From: Niabella ginsenosidivorans
Lineage (GTDB): Bacteria; Bacteroidota; Bacteroidia; Chitinophagales; Chitinophagaceae
Length of the DNA stretch: 64,000 bases
Assembly: GCF_001654455.1 (NCBI RefSeq)
Contig: NZ_CP015772.1
Span: 3,162,001-3,226,000, forward strand
Reading direction: 5' to 3'
Below are positions 49,067-59,269 of the stretch, in pieces (position 1 is the first letter of the stretch; each line of letters starts with the position of its first letter). Made by a program: the position numbers and the translations under genes. Under the pieces are notes generated by a model. It did not search any database. It had not been told where the DNA came from and saw only the letters and a program-made list of their open reading frames with translations.

Positions 49067-50761
49067 TTACCAACCAGGGTTCTGCTCTAACTGATCATTG
49101 AGCGATACCTGCTTGGTGGGTAATGGCAAGAGATAGTTTTTCTGCGCATTAAAGGAACGCTGGGAACCTGGCTGTAACAACTTAAACCCGTTTTCTAACT
49201 GGTTCGCAGGGCTGTTATAAAACTTGCTGGCATAGCTGCTTCCATCAATTGTTATTGTCTTCAGACTCCATTGGGTGCCTGTAACTTTAATGCTCAGCAC
49301 AGATTGCGGCAATTCAGTTTCTGCAGTTTTCCACCTGCGCAGATCATCCCACCTAAATCCTTCAAAGGCCAGCTCCACGGTCCGTTCTCTCCTGATCTCT
49401 GTTCTCATATCCAATCCATTTTGGTTTACAAGAGCATTGGTTAAATGTGGCATGTTCACTCGGTCTCTTAACGCATTAACGGATAAGTCCAGATCGGCAT
49501 CGGATATTGCCCCGTTACGTTCAAACCTGGCCTCTGCATAGATCAATAACACTTCTGCATATCTCAATACATTCCAATCGAAAGGACCGGTGGCATTGGG
49601 TCCCGGAGTTGGCACCTCGGAAATAAATTTATAGAGCATATAGCCGGAATTGATGTTTCTGTTATTATCGACACCCGGCCATTGCGGACGGTAAGTATCG
49701 TATTGCGGCCGTATGATGCTTTTTGCCGGCAGAATAAGAGACTGCGTCATACGGGGATCGCGGTTATAGTACTCAGAACGGCAGGAATCATAGCCTTTAA
49801 ACAAGGAAGATTTTCCTATTGGCAGGCCATCTGCACACAGGTACATATCCGCTATTTTTTTAGTGGGGTTCAGGTTTCCCCAGGATACGCCATATATAAA
49901 CCCGTTGGGATTAATATTCAACCGGTATTTTTTTGCTATAATGGATTCAGGGTTGTCTTCGCTGGTTTGATCAATAAATAAATACCGGTAGCTCTCAGCT
50001 CCTTTACCAGTGTATAATGAATACGCTTTACTGTCGATCACCTTTTTTGATGCTGTAACAGCCTCGTCTAAAAGCACATCTGCATCACCGGCTCCATGGT
50101 ATTTCCTCCATGTTCCTTCAAACAGGCATATACGGGCCTTTAACGCCAGAGCCGCTTCCTTGCAGATCCTTCCTGTTTCAGCATCGGGTTTTGCCGGTAA
50201 GTATCCGATTGCGCGATCAAGATCAGATAGGATGGAATCGATCACTACAGCCCGGGCAGCCCGGGCTTCGTATACTTCAGGATCAGAGGGCAGCAGCACC
50301 TTATTAATAAGCGGAACCCCTCCAAACAACCTCACTAATTTAAAATAATCATATGCCCGGAAAAAATACCCTTCGCCCAGATAGGCGGCAATCTGCTCTT
50401 TGATGGAAGCGTTCTCTCCCTGTAAAATCAGTTTATTGGCATTCCTGATATCCCTGTATGCATTATCCCAATTGCCATCCTGCTCAGGGGCTACATTCGT
50501 TCCCGAGCTGACTGCGTCTACGCCGGTTCCGAATGAAATATCAGACATATTATCGTTATAATTGGGATCATCCAGTGTATTTGCATAGAACCAGTTTGCC
50601 GCCAGCTGGAAATCCTTTTTTGTTTGCCAGTACGTAGGATCGCTAATTTCTGATTGCGGTTGCAAATCAAGAAATTTCCGGCACCCGGTTACGAGCAGTA
50701 AAATAAGAACAGTGGTGATATAAATTACCGCAAGCTTTTTTATATTTCTAACTTTCTTCAT
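49067..50761 (-). CDS. SusD/RagB-family outer-membrane lipoprotein (PUL A)
   Basis: 564-residue glycan-binding surface lipoprotein: lipobox LLLVTGCRKFLDLQPQSEIS, TPR-like region with AYLGEGYFFRAYDYFKLVRL and FGGVPLINKVL, and the C-terminal block RRERTVELAFEGFRWDDLRR WK near the end, finishing with LNDQLEQNPGW. SusD forms the lid of the SusC transporter. It lies 12 bp downstream of its SusC. Confidence 0.95.
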   Translation of the reverse strand: MKKVRNIKKLAVIYITTVLILLLVTGCRKFLDLQPQSEISDPTYWQTKKDFQLAANWFYANTLDDPNYNDNMSDISFGTGVDAVSSGTNVAPEQDGNWDNAYRDIRNANKLILQGENASIKEQIAAYLGEGYFFRAYDYFKLVRLFGGVPLINKVLLPSDPEVYEARAARAVVIDSILSDLDRAIGYLPAKPDAETGRICKEAALALKARICLFEGTWRKYHGAGDADVLLDEAVTASKKVIDSKAYSLYTGKGAESYRYLFIDQTSEDNPESIIAKKYRLNINPNGFIYGVSWGNLNPTKKIADMYLCADGLPIGKSSLFKGYDSCRSEYYNRDPRMTQSLILPAKSIIRPQYDTYRPQWPGVDNNRNINSGYMLYKFISEVPTPGPNATGPFDWNVLRYAEVLLIYAEARFERNGAISDADLDLSVNALRDRVNMPHLTNALVNQNGLDMRTEIRRERTVELAFEGFRWDDLRRWKTAETELPQSVLSIKVTGTQWSLKTITIDGSSYASKFYNSPANQLENGFKLLQPGSQRSFNAQKNYLLPLPTKQVSLNDQLEQNPGW

Positions 50762-50772
50762 TATAATCCGTT

Positions 50773-53700
50773 TTAAAAGTTAACACTAGCGCCTAATGAA
50801 AATGTCCGGTACATAGGATAATTATTCTCATAAAACCCGTAATTATTAGGATCGGGATTGGATTCTTCAGGGTCATACATTTTGTCCCAGGTACCTTTTG
50901 CCCATTCAAAAACGTCCTGTCCGCTTACATAAATCCTGAAGTTCTGAACCGTTAATTTGCTTAGCTTCAGATTTTTGAATGTATAGCCGATTGAAATGTT
51001 CTTCACCCTCAGATACCTTGTGTTTTCGAGCCACAGGCTGGAAAACTGATAATTGTTTCCTTTTACAGTCTCATTATTCGATAACCTGGGATACTGTGCG
51101 TCTGTGTTTTCCCCGGTAAAAGTTTTGCCATAAAAATAATCCAGCGGCTGAAACCAGAAATATCTTAACGGCACGCCAAAGTTGCCATTGCCCCTCCAGA
51201 CATATTTATTTCCCGTACCCTGCAGTATGAAAGAAAAATCAAAGTTTTTATAATGAACCCCTCCGGTAGCGCTATAGGTAAACTTCGGAATTTGCGAGCC
51301 CAAAAAAGTCGCATCCCCGTTAACCCCTTTTGACTTATCCCCATAGGCCGTGATTTGCCCATCACCATCAATATCCTCATACATAACGTCTCCTATACCC
51401 AAGCCGCCATATCCGTTTGGCCGGGCAGCAGGCACTATGCCTTTTCCTGCATATTTTGCTGCATAAGCATCCAGCTCTGCCTGTGACCTGATAACAGATC
51501 CTTTATAGCCAAAATAAGAATATAACGGGTAGCCTTCTCTTGCGGCCGTTAATCCTACATTATAGGTATCCTGCCCCTGCAGGTCGGTTACTATATTGGT
51601 GTTGTAATTCAGAATGGTGCCCAGGTTAAACCGGACATCGCCTATTTTACTGTTCCACGATGCGTTTATCTCCCATCCCTTATCCAAGAGGCTGCCTGCA
51701 TTTAAACTGGGTGCTACAGCGCCAAGCGTAGAAGGATAGGTAATACTAACCAGCATATTCCTGTTATTCTTGCGGTAGATATCGAAAGAAAGGGAAAGCC
51801 TGGATCTGAACATTGACAGATCAACGCCGATGTTTTTCGTTTCAATGGTTTCCCAGGTACGATCCGGTGAAGCAATGCCTTTTAAAGAAGCCATTTTTGA
51901 AATAGTACTTCCGTCTATCGGGTATTGGCCTGAAATATCAATGAGCTGTATATAATCAAATAATCCGAGTGATGGAATGTCCTGGTTTCCGGTCTTGCCC
52001 CAGGAGGCTCTTACTTTGAACAGATTGATCATATCCGCACTGATCAGGTCTTTGAAAAAAGGCTCTCCGGAAATTTTCCATGCAGCAGAAATACTGGGAT
52101 ACATTTCACTCCACCGTTTATCCGGTGAAAATTTTGAGCTGCCGTCTTTTCTGAAAGTTCCTTCCAGGTAATATTTTCCGGCAAATGAATACCCGCCCCG
52201 TCCAAAATAGGACAGCAACGACCAGGGATTATTATCCCAATAATTGGCGTCGGCGGCACTCAGATTTTTAGGATCAGATAACGGCAGGATAAATATCTCA
52301 TTGCTGGTAAAGTCTGCGCCGGACATATATCTTGATTCCCGTGTAAATTTTTCCGCCGATCCGCCCAGCATCAGCTTTATGGCGTGCTTTCCAAATGTTT
52401 TGTCATAATTTGCATAACTGCTGAAGTTCTTATATACGGAGCTCCAGTCATAATAAAAAGCAGAATTGGGATTATTGCGAATGAGCGAGTTGACGCTATT
52501 ATCCCAGTTATATTCCTCAACCGTGGCAAAATACGTTTTCTCATCATATCTTTCCAGATTAACACCCAGCTGATTGGTCCACACCAATCCTTTAACCGGC
52601 TCCCAGTCCAGCTTCACGTTATTTCTCCATCTGGAATTTCCAACCGTCCTGTTTCCTCCCATTTCCAGTTCCTGTATATTATTGCCATACCCCTGGTAAG
52701 AATAATAATTTCCTGAAGGGTTCCGAAGCGGTACATAAGAAAATATTTTCAGCCCTATATTTATATCCTCGCTAAGCATGGAGGGCTCTTTGGTTTTAAG
52801 ATTATCGTAGGTTAAATTCAAATTCAGCTTCAGGTTATGCAATATATTAACCTGTAAATCAGTTCTGAGGTTATCCCTAACTGAGTTATTAACTCCTGCT
52901 ACAATATTTCCGTTATCCCTGCTGTCTCCAAAAGAAACCAGGTAAGTGGCATTTTTACTTCCTCCTGAAACACTGATATTATGAGTAGGCCTGGAAGATG
53001 TTTTAAAAAGAGAGCCGTACCAGTCCCGCGACTGATAAAACATGGGGTAGGATTCAACGCTCCAATTCTCCCCGGGACCGTATCCCGGATCATTCGCTGC
53101 AATCTTCGCCAGGGTCTCATCTGAAAATGTTTGCGGATCGCCATCATTTTTATTGGCTTCGTTAAACATTTTTACAAAATGCTCCGTTGTAGCCGGCTTT
53201 TTCAGGATCGCCGGTTTTTTAAATGCCAGGTTAAAGGAATAGGACACCTGTGGCTTGTCAGAAGCTTTTCCTTTTTTAGTGGTGACCAGGAGAACGCCAT
53301 CCGCAGCCCTGGCGCCATATATTGCCGCTGTAGCATCTTTTAAAACGGTAATATCCTCAATATCTTCCGGGTTAATCAGATTCAGATCCCCGGGTATGCC
53401 ATCAATTAACACTAATGGAACATTGCCATTGATCGACGAAACGCCGCGGATCGATAATTGATAGCCCTGCCCTCCGGGCCTTCCGCTGTTGCGACTAATT
53501 GTGACACCCGGTATCAGGCCCTGCAATGCTTCCAAAGTTCCCGCAACAGGCCTTGAAGTGATTTTATCTGACCCCAGCCTCGCTACAGAGCCGGTCAGGT
53601 CACTTTCTTTAAGCTTTGTTCCGTAACCAATAACCACCACTTCCCCAAGCCCGGTTGTTGCTTCTTTTAAAACAATTTTAAGCATCTCATTGCCGGTTAC

Positions 53701-54261
53701 CCGTAGTTCCTGGCTTTGATAGCCGATCCTGCTTACCACTATTATTGAATTGTCCGGAGCATCAATCTCAAACATGCCCTTTTCATTTGTTAATGTGCCC
53801 TGCTTTGTGCCTTTTATAATAACGCTCACACCCTGAAGCGGGGTTCCCAGACTGTCTGTCACCAGGCCATGGACCAGCATTTGCCGCAGCATTTGTTTTG
53901 AAGAGGTTACTGCAATTACTTTGTCATTCATAATCCTGTAAATCAGGTTATTGGAAGTAATCACCTTTTCAAGTAACTTGGAGAGCGGGATATCTTTTGC
54001 CTTTAAACTGATCCGCACATTGGGAAGAACAGCATCGGCATTATATATAAACCTGTAACTCGTTTTCTTTTCTATTATCTCAAAAGCTTTATGCAGGCTT
54101 ACGTTATCAAAATTGACGTCAAGCTTAACTTCTTGCGCATATGTTTTTGCGGATACCTGAAAATAGCTTAATAACACCAGAAGAATTGTTAGTTTCATAT
54201 AGGTGATCGTTCTTTTGTATGCCTTATTTCTGAAATAAAACAGCCAGAATGTTTTTTTCAT
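50773..54261 (-). CDS. SusC/RagA TonB-dependent transporter with STN domain (PUL A)
   Basis: 1162-residue outer-membrane importer. Order: signal region with MKLTILLVLLSYFQVSAKTY (about 22-42), STN signalling domain (about 45-120, DVNFDNVSLHKAFEIIEKKT), CarboxypepD-like beta domain (about 130-205), TonB plug (about 215-330, VPLVLIDGIPGDLNLINPED, IEDITVLKDATAAIYGARAA), and a barrel ending MYRTFSLGASVNF. The STN domain is the part that contacts FecR-type anti-sigma factors, and the gene follows a sigma/FecR pair, so ligand import and gene induction are probably coupled. Confidence 0.96.
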   Translation of the reverse strand: MKKTFWLFYFRNKAYKRTITYMKLTILLVLLSYFQVSAKTYAQEVKLDVNFDNVSLHKAFEIIEKKTSYRFIYNADAVLPNVRISLKAKDIPLSKLLEKVITSNNLIYRIMNDKVIAVTSSKQMLRQMLVHGLVTDSLGTPLQGVSVIIKGTKQGTLTNEKGMFEIDAPDNSIIVVSRIGYQSQELRVTGNEMLKIVLKEATTGLGEVVVIGYGTKLKESDLTGSVARLGSDKITSRPVAGTLEALQGLIPGVTISRNSGRPGGQGYQLSIRGVSSINGNVPLVLIDGIPGDLNLINPEDIEDITVLKDATAAIYGARAADGVLLVTTKKGKASDKPQVSYSFNLAFKKPAILKKPATTEHFVKMFNEANKNDGDPQTFSDETLAKIAANDPGYGPGENWSVESYPMFYQSRDWYGSLFKTSSRPTHNISVSGGSKNATYLVSFGDSRDNGNIVAGVNNSVRDNLRTDLQVNILHNLKLNLNLTYDNLKTKEPSMLSEDINIGLKIFSYVPLRNPSGNYYSYQGYGNNIQELEMGGNRTVGNSRWRNNVKLDWEPVKGLVWTNQLGVNLERYDEKTYFATVEEYNWDNSVNSLIRNNPNSAFYYDWSSVYKNFSSYANYDKTFGKHAIKLMLGGSAEKFTRESRYMSGADFTSNEIFILPLSDPKNLSAADANYWDNNPWSLLSYFGRGGYSFAGKYYLEGTFRKDGSSKFSPDKRWSEMYPSISAAWKISGEPFFKDLISADMINLFKVRASWGKTGNQDIPSLGLFDYIQLIDISGQYPIDGSTISKMASLKGIASPDRTWETIETKNIGVDLSMFRSRLSLSFDIYRKNNRNMLVSITYPSTLGAVAPSLNAGSLLDKGWEINASWNSKIGDVRFNLGTILNYNTNIVTDLQGQDTYNVGLTAAREGYPLYSYFGYKGSVIRSQAELDAYAAKYAGKGIVPAARPNGYGGLGIGDVMYEDIDGDGQITAYGDKSKGVNGDATFLGSQIPKFTYSATGGVHYKNFDFSFILQGTGNKYVWRGNGNFGVPLRYFWFQPLDYFYGKTFTGENTDAQYPRLSNNETVKGNNYQFSSLWLENTRYLRVKNISIGYTFKNLKLSKLTVQNFRIYVSGQDVFEWAKGTWDKMYDPEESNPDPNNYGFYENNYPMYRTFSLGASVNF

Positions 54262-54343
54262 ATCTTTACATTAAGTGATTTATTTAGTAAAAGCCTGCTC
54301 TACCCTGCATGAAAATGGAGAGCCAGGTTGCTGAATGAACAGT

Positions 54344-54372
54344 ATGGGAAATGTTCCAGCATTTCCCATTTT
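54344..54372 (+). repeat. Inverted repeat between fecR and susC
   Basis: atgggaaatg (54344-54353) is the exact reverse complement of catttcccat (54360-54369), loop ttccag. A short T-run follows on the plus strand only. In the minus-strand mRNA it lies in the spacer between the anti-sigma gene and susC, where it could end the sigma/anti-sigma message or mark susC's own leader. Confidence 0.6.
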
Positions 54373-54457
54373 TAATTCTATGGGTATATGCGTTTATGGT
54401 TCCATCTTATATGGCATCGTTAAATTGTTAAAAAATCAGTTTGCTGTATCTGGTTCA

Positions 54458-55501
54458 TTATTTATCTATAATATAAACACTATCCTTTTCTTTACTATAT
54501 GTAAAGGGGGCTATAGCCTGTAATTCACGCAAGGCCTCGTCGGGCGTTTCATCATTAAACCTTCCGGTGAATTTGTACGCGCCGATCTGTGCCTTTTTAA
54601 ATACCATTTTAATACTGTACCGTCTTTGCATCTGCAACGCGAGGTCATAAAAAGAGATATCTTTAAAGATGATCTTTTTTGCCATCCACGCCGTATCTGG
54701 TATGATATTGGTTTGCGGGTCGGGGAGTATAGATGATTTTACAAGCAATTGTTCGTTCACAGCATCAGGTTCTGCCCCCGAACTGTTTGATACCGTTATT
54801 TTCTGGTTAGGCACCAGAACTATTTTTTCCCGTTGCTTTTCTTTTTCCTTAAACGTAATTTCAATAGATCCGCTTATTAAAGAAGCTGTTGCATGCGGAT
54901 CTTCGGGATAAGATTGCACATTAAACACCGTTCCCATATCGGTAACATTAAAATTCTTAGTATGTACAACAAAAGGATGCAGCGAATCGTGCTTCACATC
55001 AAACAAGGCTTCACCAACAAGCGTAACTTCTCTTTTACCGTCATTAAACCCCGTGTTATATGTAATTGTAGAATAGGAATTCAGCCATACCTTGCTCCCG
55101 TCAGGTAAGATCAAACTGGTTTTTGATTCCGCCTGTGTTGACATCTGTACAGTTTTCAGACTGTTTTGGTTATGCAGGAAATTATTTTTCGTAAAGAGCA
55201 GGAATGCTATAAAACCGAGCGGTAATACAATAGCCGCTGCGGCCGCAATTCTCTTACGCCAATACTTTTTTCCACCTGGCAGGCCTTTTAATGCATTTTG
55301 CGGCTCAATAAGATTTCCCTTCTTTCCTATCTGGATGTCTGAAAAAACTTCAGTATCCAGCGTACCATAGATATCTTTTAACGCCTGTCTTATTTCCTGC
55401 CCGTACCGTTCTTCATTTAACAGCGACATCAGCTCATCAAATTCTTCCCGGGAGGAAATTCCTAAAGCAAACTTGTTTAAAAGATCGTGAATACGCGACA
55501 T
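54458..55501 (-). CDS. FecR-family anti-sigma factor
   Basis: 347-residue inner-membrane regulator. N-terminal cytosolic sigma-binding part, one membrane helix (IAAAAAIVLPLGFIAFLLFT, about 84-104), FecR domain (SKTSLILPDGSKVWLNSYST, VTLVGEALFDVKHDSLHPFV) and the C-terminal DUF4974 STN-contacting part (AWMAKKIIFKDISFYDLALQ, ALRELQAIAPFTYSKEKDSV). It holds the ECF sigma factor encoded 195 bp upstream until SusC's STN domain signals. Confidence 0.94.
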   Translation of the reverse strand: MSRIHDLLNKFALGISSREEFDELMSLLNEERYGQEIRQALKDIYGTLDTEVFSDIQIGKKGNLIEPQNALKGLPGGKKYWRKRIAAAAAIVLPLGFIAFLLFTKNNFLHNQNSLKTVQMSTQAESKTSLILPDGSKVWLNSYSTITYNTGFNDGKREVTLVGEALFDVKHDSLHPFVVHTKNFNVTDMGTVFNVQSYPEDPHATASLISGSIEITFKEKEKQREKIVLVPNQKITVSNSSGAEPDAVNEQLLVKSSILPDPQTNIIPDTAWMAKKIIFKDISFYDLALQMQRRYSIKMVFKKAQIGAYKFTGRFNDETPDEALRELQAIAPFTYSKEKDSVYIIDK

Positions 55502-55696
55502 ACCTAATTATAGACGTATGCCAGCAGGATATGTACTACCGGTAAAATAGTTTTTTTTTACGGTAATGTATTTTTTGGGGAAAGCACCCGAACCGGAGCC
55601 ATAAGACTTATTCAATAATACGCATTATTATGATCATCAACATTTTGATTTGATTCATTAAACGGCCCTGTATCATGCTATTGAAAAAGACCGGTA

Positions 55697-56248
55697 TTAC
55701 CCTGAATGTTTTTTTACGTAATGCAGGATTTGCTGTACTGCTTTGGCAAGCTGGTTTTTGACTGTATGAGGAGAAACATTCATTAAAGCCGCTATTTGAT
55801 TTCTCTGAAGGCCGTCCACTTTACTCATCAAATATACCGATCTGCGTTGTGGAGATAAATGCTGTATAGCCTGGTGAATGACCTGATGAAATTCCTTCGC
55901 TTCTAAATCATTCCGGGGATCAGCACTGTATACAGGATCAGTTCTTTTCCACAATGCGTCCTTTTTTTTCTGATCAGAAGCGGCGGCACGTAAATAATCC
56001 AAGATCTTATTTTCCGTAATGCGATATAAAAAAGACGAAATATTATTAATTTCCGGTATCTGGTTGCGTATCGTCCACAACTTTAAAAAAACTTCCTGTA
56101 TAATATCTTTAGCCAAAGCATCTGACTTTAGCATTTTAACTGAGAATGCATATAATTTCGATTCATATTCACGAAACAGCTCATTAAAAAGCGCTTCGAG
56201 CAGGTCGTCAGAACTGTTTGTACCATTATGAAGTTCGTCATTATGCAT
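55697..56248 (-). CDS. ECF sigma-70 factor of PUL A
   Basis: 183-residue sigma factor: region 2 at about 25-95 (LKSDALAKDIIQEVFLKLWT, ISSFLYRITENKILDYLRAA) and region 4 at about 120-175 (LSPQRRSVYLMSKVDGLQRN, QIAALMNVSPHTVKNQLAKA). Bacteroidota sigma factor of the type that pairs with FecR anti-sigma factors to activate SusCD operons. Encoded first, followed by fecR, susC and susD on the same strand. Confidence 0.94.
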   Translation of the reverse strand: MHNDELHNGTNSSDDLLEALFNELFREYESKLYAFSVKMLKSDALAKDIIQEVFLKLWTIRNQIPEINNISSFLYRITENKILDYLRAAASDQKKKDALWKRTDPVYSADPRNDLEAKEFHQVIHQAIQHLSPQRRSVYLMSKVDGLQRNQIAALMNVSPHTVKNQLAKAVQQILHYVKKHSG

Positions 56249-56449
56249 AATGCTTTTATTGAATAAATGGAATGGGGGATAATCTGTTTTTTTGAGCTGA
56301 CCTGAAGCGCCCGGGATGCATTCTCAGAAATATAAAGCCAAATACATACAGGTGCCAATATACGATTTTTTGACCGCGCTGTAAATTATAATCCGGGAAA
56401 TTACAATTTTCTGTACCACGGATGCTCACATAAAAAACTTAAACCCGGA

Positions 56450-57406
56450 TCAAAATAAATAAAATTCAGCCAGATGCGTAAGATTGGAACTATACGAGGA
56501 ATTGATCTGAAGCTTAACATAGCGCCCGCTAACAGGCGTGGAAAAGAACACTTTTTGCAACGCACCATCATTCAGCAACGTTCCCGTAAATGCCGTTTTC
56601 CACACCTGCTTATCTTCACTTAAAAACAGCTGGATATCCTGCGGCCTCCCCGAGTTTACGCCCTGGCGGGCAACAAATGCCGCTCCGCTCACCGATTGTG
56701 AAGCTCCGATGTCAATTATTATATAATGAGGCGGGCCAGGTTGGGCGCCCTGCCATTGGCTATGCCAAAATGTATTTATGTTACTATCCAAAACAAAAAC
56801 CGCCCTGCCGTTATTAGCCCCTTCCCCATAGCTTTCCTGAGATGAAAAATCGATAACGCTCCATCCTTTCCTGTTAAATAAAACAGGTACTATATTAATG
56901 ATGCAGAAGCTGGTCCGTAATTTTTCGTTGATATTAATGGATGCATTTTTGATGGTTACAGGCAATATATATGTTTTTGACAGATCGTCCGGCGCATTTA
57001 TACCTTTTGTAATGATGGTAATCTTTAACGGTTCAGTGCTTAACCGGCCCTTGCCAATGGTTGCCGCCGCCGTATTTAACCGGTAACTTTTTTCGGGCAG
57101 TAAGCTATAGCTGGTATTATTGGCCAGGTTAAAGCTGTCTGCCAAAGCCGCATTAACAGCGAAGCTAACGGATACATCTTCGGAAGGATAACCCTGTCCG
57201 CCATAATCAGCCCCGTAAATAATGGTGGCCGTATCCCGGGCATTAGAAAAGTTATAAGTAACCGGCCCGTTTGCGGCCTGGGGCATATATACTTTTATAT
57301 AATCTGACAAAGGCTGATCGGGTAAGTTTATTTCCTGTTTGCACCCGGTAAAAAGCATACCTAAAATGTATACAAGGCTGAAATATCTGATTGCTGCCAT
57401 ATTCAT
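56450..57406 (-). CDS. DUF1735 plus F5/8-type C lipoprotein
   Basis: 318-residue lipoprotein (lipobox YILGMLFTGCKQEINLPDQP). Residues about 30-165 match DUF1735 of Bacteroidota surface glycan-binding proteins (SVSFAVNAALADSFNLANNT, YSLLPEKSYRLNTAAATIGK), and about 180-318 form a discoidin/F5-8C-type carbohydrate-binding domain (DSNINTFWHSQWQGAQPGPP, FVARQGVNSGRPQDIQLFLS). It is likely the surface glycan-binding protein of PUL B. Follows susD by 24 bp. Confidence 0.87.
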   Translation of the reverse strand: MNMAAIRYFSLVYILGMLFTGCKQEINLPDQPLSDYIKVYMPQAANGPVTYNFSNARDTATIIYGADYGGQGYPSEDVSVSFAVNAALADSFNLANNTSYSLLPEKSYRLNTAAATIGKGRLSTEPLKITIITKGINAPDDLSKTYILPVTIKNASININEKLRTSFCIINIVPVLFNRKGWSVIDFSSQESYGEGANNGRAVFVLDSNINTFWHSQWQGAQPGPPHYIIIDIGASQSVSGAAFVARQGVNSGRPQDIQLFLSEDKQVWKTAFTGTLLNDGALQKVFFSTPVSGRYVKLQINSSYSSNLTHLAEFYLF

Positions 57407-57430
57407 TATCTTTAGTTTTTATTAATAATA

Positions 57431-59236
57431 TTACCAACCGGGATTTTGAACCAGCACATGATTCCTGTCCAGTTCATACTGGCTGATGGGCCACCAATAG
57501 TAAGAAGGCCGGAACAGGTGAGGCGTCATAGTGGGCACCACTTTATAAAAATCATCCCCGTCTTTACTGATATCCATTCCATGGAGTGTGCCCATAACCT
57601 GCGGGGCAATTTTCCATCTTCTGATGTCAAACCAGCGATGGCCTTCGTATGCCAGTTCTATCCTTCGTTCGGCACGTATCCGGTTACGCATTTCCGCCTG
57701 GCCGGCCGGAACAGGCAATGCATTGGATCCCGATCCATACTGGGGTATGCCGGCACGTTCACGGACCAGGTTCAGGTATTTCAGAATATCAGGGTTACCA
57801 GGGCTGTATTCGTTGAGCGCCTCAGCATAGTTCAGATAAATTTCTGCCAGCCGGAATAATGGCGCCGGCCTGTCCTGCCGTTGCCCGTTCCCGCCGGATC
57901 CGATGTTGGTAGACGGCCCTACATTTTTACGCACCAGGTACCCTGTTTTTGAAAAATCGGTCGGATGCCCGTTCCTGCCATTTGGCCCCGATACAAAAAA
58001 GCTTATCGGGGCGGCTGCAGACATGGTACCTCCCTGCCAGATGCTGTTATTATAAGTAACATCTCTGTAAAAACGCGGCTCACGATTCATATACATATTA
58101 AAAATTTTCTGCCCGTTTACATCTGTAAAACCGCTTGGATTATACAGTGATGATTCGTTGGGCAACTTACCATCAGACATAAAATAAGCATCGATGCTTT
58201 CCTGCGTAGGGCCAATACCGCACCATCCGCCAGCCTGCCGTGGTTCGCAGTGCACATCCCACTGCGCCAACCCATTTCCCTTCCTTGAAAAGATCTGCTC
58301 ATCATTCCATCCCTGAAAGAAGATACCCTGCAGGGATTTTACAGGATCGCCTGAAGGATCTTTATAGAGGGAATAAATTCCAAGATCGATAACTGCCCGG
58401 GCAGCGTCGGCGGCTTTTTTCCATTTTTCAGGATCTCTGGTTTGCGAAATATAAGGCACGCCTTCGGTGTTTTTAAATCCTGATACATCCGTGTTGCCAT
58501 TATATTGCGGGCTGGCAGCATATAGCAGCAGGCGCGCCTTTACCGCCAATGCCATTCCCTTAGTTGCCCGGCCCCATTCTGCATCATTGGTCTGCCCGTT
58601 TCTTTGTGGTTGCAACGGCAATACTGATGCAGCTTTATCCAACTCCCCTGCTACGTAGTTCACACAGTCATCATATGGACTGCGCGGTATCTGCATGTCG
58701 CTGGACGGCGCATCAGGTGCTATAACATCATCGCCAAGCAGGATTACAGGGCCATATTGGCGCATCAGGCAGAAGTAATAATAAGCTCTTAAAAACCGCG
58801 CCTCCGCTTTATACTGATCAATTAACTGCTGACCGCTCAGATTACGTATTTCATCGTTTTCATCAATATGATTCATAAAATAGGTCGCTGACCTTATGGC
58901 CTGGTAATATGGCGACCAGAAATCGGGCGTGGTGTTGGTAGGGCTAAGATTACCTATATTTATGGGATAATTAAAAGAACCCGACCATGTCAGATCTGCT
59001 TCATCTGAAGTGCCCACCCAGGGTACGGCATGAATAGCCTCCCATTCATCCGGAACATAGCTGTATACATTTGCCAGAAATTGTTCTGAAGTTGCTTTCT
59101 TTTTAAAGACCTCATCCATCGTGATCCTGTCATTGGGCACCTGGTCTAGGAATTTTTTACAGGATGCGCAACAAAGCGCACAGCTGAGTACTAGTAGAAA
59201 AACTGTGGTCTTTATATTTTGATAATACTGTATCAT
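57431..59236 (-). CDS. SusD/RagB-family outer-membrane lipoprotein (PUL B)
   Basis: 601-residue SusD: lipobox LVLSCALCCASCKKFLDQVP, early block ARFLRAYYYFCLMRQYGPVI, and the C-terminal signature RAERRIELAYEGHRWFDIRR with the final LDRNHVLVQNPGW. Binds the oligosaccharide at the cell surface together with its SusC encoded 33 bp upstream. Confidence 0.95.
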   Translation of the reverse strand: MIQYYQNIKTTVFLLVLSCALCCASCKKFLDQVPNDRITMDEVFKKKATSEQFLANVYSYVPDEWEAIHAVPWVGTSDEADLTWSGSFNYPINIGNLSPTNTTPDFWSPYYQAIRSATYFMNHIDENDEIRNLSGQQLIDQYKAEARFLRAYYYFCLMRQYGPVILLGDDVIAPDAPSSDMQIPRSPYDDCVNYVAGELDKAASVLPLQPQRNGQTNDAEWGRATKGMALAVKARLLLYAASPQYNGNTDVSGFKNTEGVPYISQTRDPEKWKKAADAARAVIDLGIYSLYKDPSGDPVKSLQGIFFQGWNDEQIFSRKGNGLAQWDVHCEPRQAGGWCGIGPTQESIDAYFMSDGKLPNESSLYNPSGFTDVNGQKIFNMYMNREPRFYRDVTYNNSIWQGGTMSAAAPISFFVSGPNGRNGHPTDFSKTGYLVRKNVGPSTNIGSGGNGQRQDRPAPLFRLAEIYLNYAEALNEYSPGNPDILKYLNLVRERAGIPQYGSGSNALPVPAGQAEMRNRIRAERRIELAYEGHRWFDIRRWKIAPQVMGTLHGMDISKDGDDFYKVVPTMTPHLFRPSYYWWPISQYELDRNHVLVQNPGW

Positions 59237-59269
59237 GATATTATTTTTTTAACTGTTGAACACCGGTTT

